Below are positions 57,963 to 64,000 of a stretch of 64,000 bases of DNA, in pieces (within the stretch, counting starts at the first letter, position 1; each line of letters begins with the position of its first letter). The notes beneath the pieces are model-generated. The model did no database searches and was not told where the DNA came from. It saw only the letters and a list, made by a program, of their open reading frames with translations. The stretch covers positions 1 to 64,000 of the forward strand of contig SFOJ01000007.1 of assembly GCA_004552445.1 (NCBI GenBank), read 5' to 3'. This stretch comes from Mollicutes bacterium. GTDB lineage: Bacteria; Bacillota_I; Bacilli_A; RF39; UBA660. The position numbers and the translations under genes are program-made.

Positions 57963-59456
57963 ATGAATACGCGTAAAATAAGTATGATATTTGCTATCAT
58001 TGGCATTATTTTAGTGATAATTTTGATGATAACTGCTACTTATGCATACTTTTCATTAGAAATTGTTGGAGAAGGCAGTAACATAAGTATGACAACGTTT
58101 AATAAAAATGTTCAAATTACTTATATTGATACTAGTAATGTTTCTTTAACTAATGCTTATACAGGTGAAAGTATTAGTAAAACATTTACTGTTGAAAATA
58201 CTGGTGATGTTGTTATTTATTATGATATCAAACTTAATGATTTAGTTAATAATTTTGCTAACCCTGATGATTTAGTTTTTACTCTTAGTGGATCTAATGG
58301 AGGCGCTTATATTAAAAGAACAACTATGCCTGTATCAAATCCTATTATTGCTTCAAGTATTAAATTAGAACCAGGTATTAAACATTCTTATGTTATGGGA
58401 ATTACATTTTTAAAAACTGATGAAGATCAAAGCGATAATATGAATAAAACATTTTCTGCTAATATAAATATTTCTTCATCTTCTAAATATAATCCTTCTA
58501 GGGAAATATATGGAAATGGAACTTTAGGAAGTAAGATTGTTGAAAATGCATCTAGTGAACTCAATATAGATTATGCTACTATTGATGGTGAAGGAACGTA
58601 TTATACGAATGATGCTATAAATGGTGAAACAATATATTTTTATAGAGGTACTAAAGCATTGAATAATAATGTATTATTTGCTGGAAATTGTTTCAAAATA
58701 GTTAGAACCACTATTGATGGTGGTATAAGACTTGCATATAATGGAAAAGCTAGTAATGGTGTATGTAGTGATACTGATACAGCTATTTTAGATACAACAA
58801 CTAAGTATAATAATAATTCAAACTTTAATGCTTATGTTGGATATATGTATGGTTCTGCTGATAGTAGTACTTATAGTGATGAACATAATAATGCTAATGC
58901 TAGTGTTATTAAAACTGCTTTAGATAATTGGTTTGTTACAAATATCAGTGATTATTCTTCATATTTAGAAGATTCAATATATTGTAATAATAGAAAAACT
59001 AGTAAGTTTGTTTTAAATAGTGTAACATATGGTTTTGACGGTTTTTCTAATAAAAACACTGGATATATTTCATATAAAAATAATAATATTGATATGAAAC
59101 CTACATATAATTGTGTTAATGTAAAAGATAGATTATCTGTAAAAAATGGTAATGGCGTTAGTGTACTTTCTAATTCTGTTGGATTATTGACAAGTGATGA
59201 GTTAACATTTGCTGGGTTTAGTAAGAGTACTTCTAATACAACAAATTATTTATATACAAGTAGTGCTTACTGGACAATGTCTCCAGCATATTATAATGGA
59301 TCTAAAGCATATAATTATATTGCTAATGGTGCTAAACTAGGAGTTTTAGCAGTTGATAGTGAAAGTGGTATTAGACCAGTTATTACTCTAAAAAAAGATA
59401 CTAAAATTATTAGTGGTGATGGAAGTTTGAGTACACCATATAAGGTTACTGATTAG
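57963..59456 (+). CDS. Secreted protein with SipW-type N-terminus and C-terminal repeat-protein-like domain
   Basis: 497 residues. N-terminus MIFAIIGIILVIILMITATYAYFS resembles TasA/CalY-type signals, followed by a beta domain ending near 175 (KTFTVENTGDVVIYYDIKL). The second half has a domain with YFYRGTKALNNNVLFAGNCFKIVRTT, four or more Cys and the ending SAYWTMSPAYYNGSKAYNY ... SGIRPVITLKKD, a pattern seen in surface proteins of gut Firmicutes (DUF6273-like). Function unknown. It precedes cvpA by 8 bases. Confidence 0.7.
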   Translation: MNTRKISMIFAIIGIILVIILMITATYAYFSLEIVGEGSNISMTTFNKNVQITYIDTSNVSLTNAYTGESISKTFTVENTGDVVIYYDIKLNDLVNNFANPDDLVFTLSGSNGGAYIKRTTMPVSNPIIASSIKLEPGIKHSYVMGITFLKTDEDQSDNMNKTFSANINISSSSKYNPSREIYGNGTLGSKIVENASSELNIDYATIDGEGTYYTNDAINGETIYFYRGTKALNNNVLFAGNCFKIVRTTIDGGIRLAYNGKASNGVCSDTDTAILDTTTKYNNNSNFNAYVGYMYGSADSSTYSDEHNNANASVIKTALDNWFVTNISDYSSYLEDSIYCNNRKTSKFVLNSVTYGFDGFSNKNTGYISYKNNNIDMKPTYNCVNVKDRLSVKNGNGVSVLSNSVGLLTSDELTFAGFSKSTSNTTNYLYTSSAYWTMSPAYYNGSKAYNYIANGAKLGVLAVDSESGIRPVITLKKDTKIISGDGSLSTPYKVTD

Positions 59457-59464
59457 GAGGTTTT

Positions 59465-60130
59465 ATGAATATTTTAGATGCTGTTATTATAACAATATTA
59501 ATTGTTGGCGTTCTTGGTGGAATGAGTAGAGGATTAATAAAACAAGCAGTTTTACTTATTGGACTTGTAGTTTGCTTGATTTTTGCATTTTCTCTTAGAA
59601 CTCCAATAGCTACGTTCATGTATGAATATTTACCATTTTTTAAATTTGGTGGATTATTTAGTGGTGTATCAATAATAAATATATTACTATATGAATTAAT
59701 TGCCTTTTTAATTATATTTTCATTATTATATTTAGTCCTTAGAATTTTATTAAAAATTACTGGTATTATTGAAAAAATATTAGATATGACAATTATATTA
59801 GGATTTTTTTCTAAAATTGGTGGAGGAATAGTTGGATTTATTGAAGCATATATTCTTGTATTTGTATTCTTGTTTGTATGTAATCAACCATTTATTAGAG
59901 TTACTGGACTTGATAGTTCAAAAGTCGGTAATTTCATTTTAGATAAAACTCCAGTAATGAGTGGTGCTATAGAAGATACTAGAAAAGCTATTAATGAAGT
60001 GTATACACTAACTACTAAATATAAAAATGATAAAAATAAATTAAATCAAGAAACTATTAAATTATTTATTAAATATGATATAATTACTGAAGAAAACGTT
60101 CAAAAATTACGTGAGAAAGGAAAATTATAA
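59465..60130 (+). CDS. cvpA: CvpA family membrane protein
   Basis: 221 residues. N-terminus MNILDAVIITILIVGVLGGMSRGLIKQ is the CvpA signature (DxxxxxxxxxxxxxxGxxxG). Four membrane helices, then a charged helical C-terminus. Family members are linked to colicin V export in E. coli and to envelope homeostasis. AGGAGG ribosome site. It overlaps trxA by one base. Confidence 0.85.
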   Translation: MNILDAVIITILIVGVLGGMSRGLIKQAVLLIGLVVCLIFAFSLRTPIATFMYEYLPFFKFGGLFSGVSIINILLYELIAFLIIFSLLYLVLRILLKITGIIEKILDMTIILGFFSKIGGGIVGFIEAYILVFVFLFVCNQPFIRVTGLDSSKVGNFILDKTPVMSGAIEDTRKAINEVYTLTTKYKNDKNKLNQETIKLFIKYDIITEENVQKLREKGKL

Positions 60131-60429
60131 TGATATATCTTGATAAAGAAGAAAATTTTGATGATTTAATAAAAGAAGGAATTGTACTTGTAGATTTTTA
60201 TGCTACTTGGTGTGGACCTTGTAAAATGCTTGAAGGAGAACTTGAAAATATAGAAGATAAAATTAAAATAGTTAAAGTTGATATTGATAAATTTCAAAAA
60301 CTTACTATTAATTATAGAATAATGAGTGTTCCAACTATGATTTTTTTCAAAAATGGAGAGAAAAGCGAAGAAGTTATTGGATTTCATACAAGTGATGAAC
60401 TTTTAGAAGTAATTAATGGACTTAAATAG
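60130..60429 (+). CDS. trxA: Thioredoxin
   Basis: 99 residues, active site WCGPCKM in VDFYATWCGPCKMLEGEL and cis-Pro in MSVPTMIFFKNG. Its ATG overlaps the cvpA stop (TAATG). Reduced by TrxB, encoded elsewhere in the window. Confidence 0.93.
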   Translation: MIYLDKEENFDDLIKEGIVLVDFYATWCGPCKMLEGELENIEDKIKIVKVDIDKFQKLTINYRIMSVPTMIFFKNGEKSEEVIGFHTSDELLEVINGLK

Positions 60430-60445
60430 TCCATTTTTATTTTAA
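60415..60445 (+). terminator. Terminator after trxA
   Basis: ATGGACT (60416-60422) pairs with AGTCCAT (60428-60434), then TTTTATTTT. Confidence 0.75.
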
Positions 60446-60468
60446 TTTTATATAGTTTATAAATAAAG

Positions 60469-60497
60469 TTTTAAAAACTCTATTTATGTGTTATAAT
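60469..60497 (+). promoter_or_regulatory. Promoter of queA-tgt
   Basis: TTTTAA, 17-bp spacer, TATAAT (60492-60497) with an upstream TG (extended -10). Confidence 0.55.
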
Positions 60498-60511
60498 TCT
60501 TAACTGAAAGA

Positions 60512-60547
60512 AGAGGTGAGTCGCTAGGCTGTATTCCTAGTTGATGT
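60512..60547 (+). promoter_or_regulatory. Ribosome site separated from queA start by a hairpin
   Basis: AGAGGTGAG (60512-60520) lies 27 bases before the only usable ATG (60548). Between them CTAGG (60524-60528) and CCTAG (60536-60540) form a hairpin, which could bring the site into range or control translation. Confidence 0.5.
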
Positions 60548-62770
<2,223 letters not shown>

Positions 62771-62779
<9 letters not shown>

Positions 62780-63124
62780 TGTTACACCAATAATACCACC
62801 TGTGATTGACGATAATATTAAAGATAAATAATAAACTAAAGTGCCAAAAGAATACTTTGAAATAAATAGGGTTATTAGTGAGAATATAAAACAAATTGAA
62901 AAAGAAATTATAAATCCATTTAAATATCCTTTCGATTTTTCAAGAGAAGATGTTTTAAATCCAAGAACAAAGAATAATAGCAAAATAACTATATAATTTA
63001 TAATACTTACTACATTATAACTAAATACTTCTAAATAATAAACTAAAGAAATAACTAAAAGATATATAAGAAAAAGTATTAAAAATAATGATATACTTTT
63101 TAAATAATTAATAATTTTGTTCAT
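62771..63124 (-). CDS. yrzE: TIGR04086/YrzE-like membrane protein
   Basis: 117 residues, four membrane helices (FLILFLIYLLVISLVYYL; IINYIVILLLFFVLGFKTS; GFIISFSICFIFSLITLFI; YYLSLILSSITGGIIGVTKK). The pattern GFKTSSLEKSKGYLNGF with a Gly-rich last helix fits the YrzE family. In Bacillus subtilis yrzE lies between tgt and yrbG, as here. Function unknown. Confidence 0.7.
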
Positions 63125-63196
63125 TTTATCACCTAATTAAGTATATTTATGATTAAAAAATATATGAATCAAACATAATAATAGTAGGTGATATAT

Positions 63197-63847
63197 ATGG
63201 ATTTAGTAATGGTAATAATTAGAACTGTGTTTTTCTATGTGTTTGTACTTATTATATTTAGACTTATGGGGAAACGTGAGATAGGAGAGTTATCTATTCA
63301 AGATTTGGTAGTTAGCTTATTAATTGCTGAACTTGTTGCGATAAGTATTGAAAATTATAAAGATTCGATGTTACTTACAGTGATACCTATATTAATACTT
63401 TTGTTCTTTGAGGTAGCTGCTGGATACTTATCACTTAGGTTTAATAAATTTAGAAATATTATGGATGGTAAACCAGCTCTTATAATAAATAGGGGTATTA
63501 TTAACTATAAAGAAATGATGAAACAAAGATATTCTTTGGATGATTTGTTATTGGAACTTAGAAATAATAATATAAAGAATCTTAAAGACGTGGAATATGC
63601 TGTACTTGAAAATAGTGGAAAGCTAAATATATTTAAATATAGTTTTTTAGGATTTGATTCATCAAATCCATTTCCTTTAATATTAGATGGCGTTGTTCAA
63701 AAAGATACATTATGTTATATAGATAAAGATGAAAAATGGTTATATGATTATTTAAGATGTAATAATCTTAAAAAAGAAGAAATATTTTATGCTTTTTATA
63801 AGAACAATAAAATTTATGTTATTAAAAGAAATGAATTAATTAGATAG
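63197..63847 (+). CDS. YetF/YrbG-like membrane protein (DUF421)
   Basis: 216 residues from ATG 63197 with GTAGGTGAT upstream. N-terminal membrane helices (VIIRTVFFYVFVLIIFRLMGKREIGELSIQDLVVSLLIAELV) and a cytoplasmic domain with KPALIINRGIINYKEMMKQRYSLDDLLLELR and NPFPLILDG. Members occur in sporulating Firmicutes and are of unclear function, some needed for spore germination. It lies next to yrzE as in Bacillus. Confidence 0.88.
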   Translation: MDLVMVIIRTVFFYVFVLIIFRLMGKREIGELSIQDLVVSLLIAELVAISIENYKDSMLLTVIPILILLFFEVAAGYLSLRFNKFRNIMDGKPALIINRGIINYKEMMKQRYSLDDLLLELRNNNIKNLKDVEYAVLENSGKLNIFKYSFLGFDSSNPFPLILDGVVQKDTLCYIDKDEKWLYDYLRCNNLKKEEIFYAFYKNNKIYVIKRNELIR

Positions 63848-64000
63848 TACTTTTTTTATTTCTTTTGAATAAAGATACGTGCTAAGTAAAAGATTTATAA
63901 TTATTGATAATATTAGAGAATACATACCTATTTTTAATAGAGAAAGAAGTGCTATTGAAATTAATCTTACTATTGAAGAAATGATTGTACATTTCATTGC
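63836..64000 (-). CDS. Polysaccharide flippase-like protein (SpoVB/MATE type), C-terminal end only
   Basis: The frame on the minus strand is open from the window edge to TAA (complement of 63836-63838), 54 residues, and overlaps the convergent DUF421 gene by 12 bases. The peptide has two hydrophobic helices (RLISIALLSLLKIGMYSL and ILSIIINLLLSTYLY) and a basic tail SKEIKKVL, like the last helices of SpoVB-type flippases. Bacillus subtilis carries spoVB directly after yrbG, which supports this. Too short to be sure. Confidence 0.45.
   Translation of the reverse strand, partial: AMKCTIISSIVRLISIALLSLLKIGMYSLILSIIINLLLSTYLYSKEIKKVLSN

Noticed and set aside
60512..60547. preQ1 riboswitch before queA
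   Set aside because: The leader lacks the conserved preQ1-I loop and A-rich tail; only a simple hairpin is visible.

Overview
This window looks like a chromosomal segment of a very AT-rich Gram-positive bacterium of the class Bacilli, perhaps one of the uncultured gut lineages related to Erysipelotrichales or RF39. That placement is an inference from gene content. It rests on a Firmicutes-type gene set (sepF, divIVA, dnaE, single-chain glyS behind a T-box, rnc-smc, rlmB-sigH, ruvA-ruvB, queA-tgt-yrzE-yetF), sortase and wall-anchored proteins, and the sporulation genes spoIVA, a sigH-like gene and a possible spoVB end. TGA is used as a normal stop codon, so this is not a Mycoplasma-type code. 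Many promoters share an extended -10 (TGnTATAAT) with a weak -35 and a very short leader.

Layout: 1-10.8 kb holds housekeeping and division genes: a Clp ATPase end, an ATP-grasp enzyme, rnhB, a duplicated metallophosphoesterase, a T-box operon with an unknown gene and glyS, then sepF, divIVA and dnaE. From 10.8 to 19.2 kb lies a cell-surface and secretion region: a sortase, two surface proteins with VPxT(G/A) sorting signals, a CmpB-like membrane protein, a divergent SecA, and an overlapping signal-peptidase-like protein that lacks the catalytic residues.

The main feature runs from 19.4 to 33.4 kb. spoIVA, whose product is the ATPase base of the spore coat, is cut after codon 122 by a 12,449-bp integrative mobilizable element. 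The element carries a large serine recombinase at its right end, a MobV relaxase with a matching candidate oriT, a divergent XRE-type switch, cadC-cadA metal resistance with two operators, two membrane thioredoxin-like proteins, an SSB-like protein, two winged-helix proteins and an IS110 remnant. Both boundaries share TGG. Precise excision would restore an in-frame SpoIVA of 491 residues, and the rebuilt attP has perfect 8-bp inverted arms. A sigma-E-like promoter precedes the gene. This is the architecture of a skin-type sporulation intervening element in a gene where I do not recall one being described. The recombinase, however, lacks about 19 residues of its catalytic domain, so the insertion may now be locked.

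From 33.4 to 36 kb there is a surface/pilin-like cluster. From 36 to 53.7 kb there are housekeeping genes: uvrA, mscS, lgt, trxB, rlmB, sigH, ruvA, a HAD nucleotidase, ruvB, a HipA-like kinase, a degenerate ZnuA-like lipoprotein, yidD, rnc and smc. From 53.7 to 57.9 kb a minus-strand group holds a membrane-anchored protein, a phospholipase-C-like protein, a glycosyltransferase translationally coupled to a collagen-like protein, and def. The window ends with a TasA-type surface protein, cvpA, trxA, queA, tgt, yrzE, yetF and a partial flippase-like gene.
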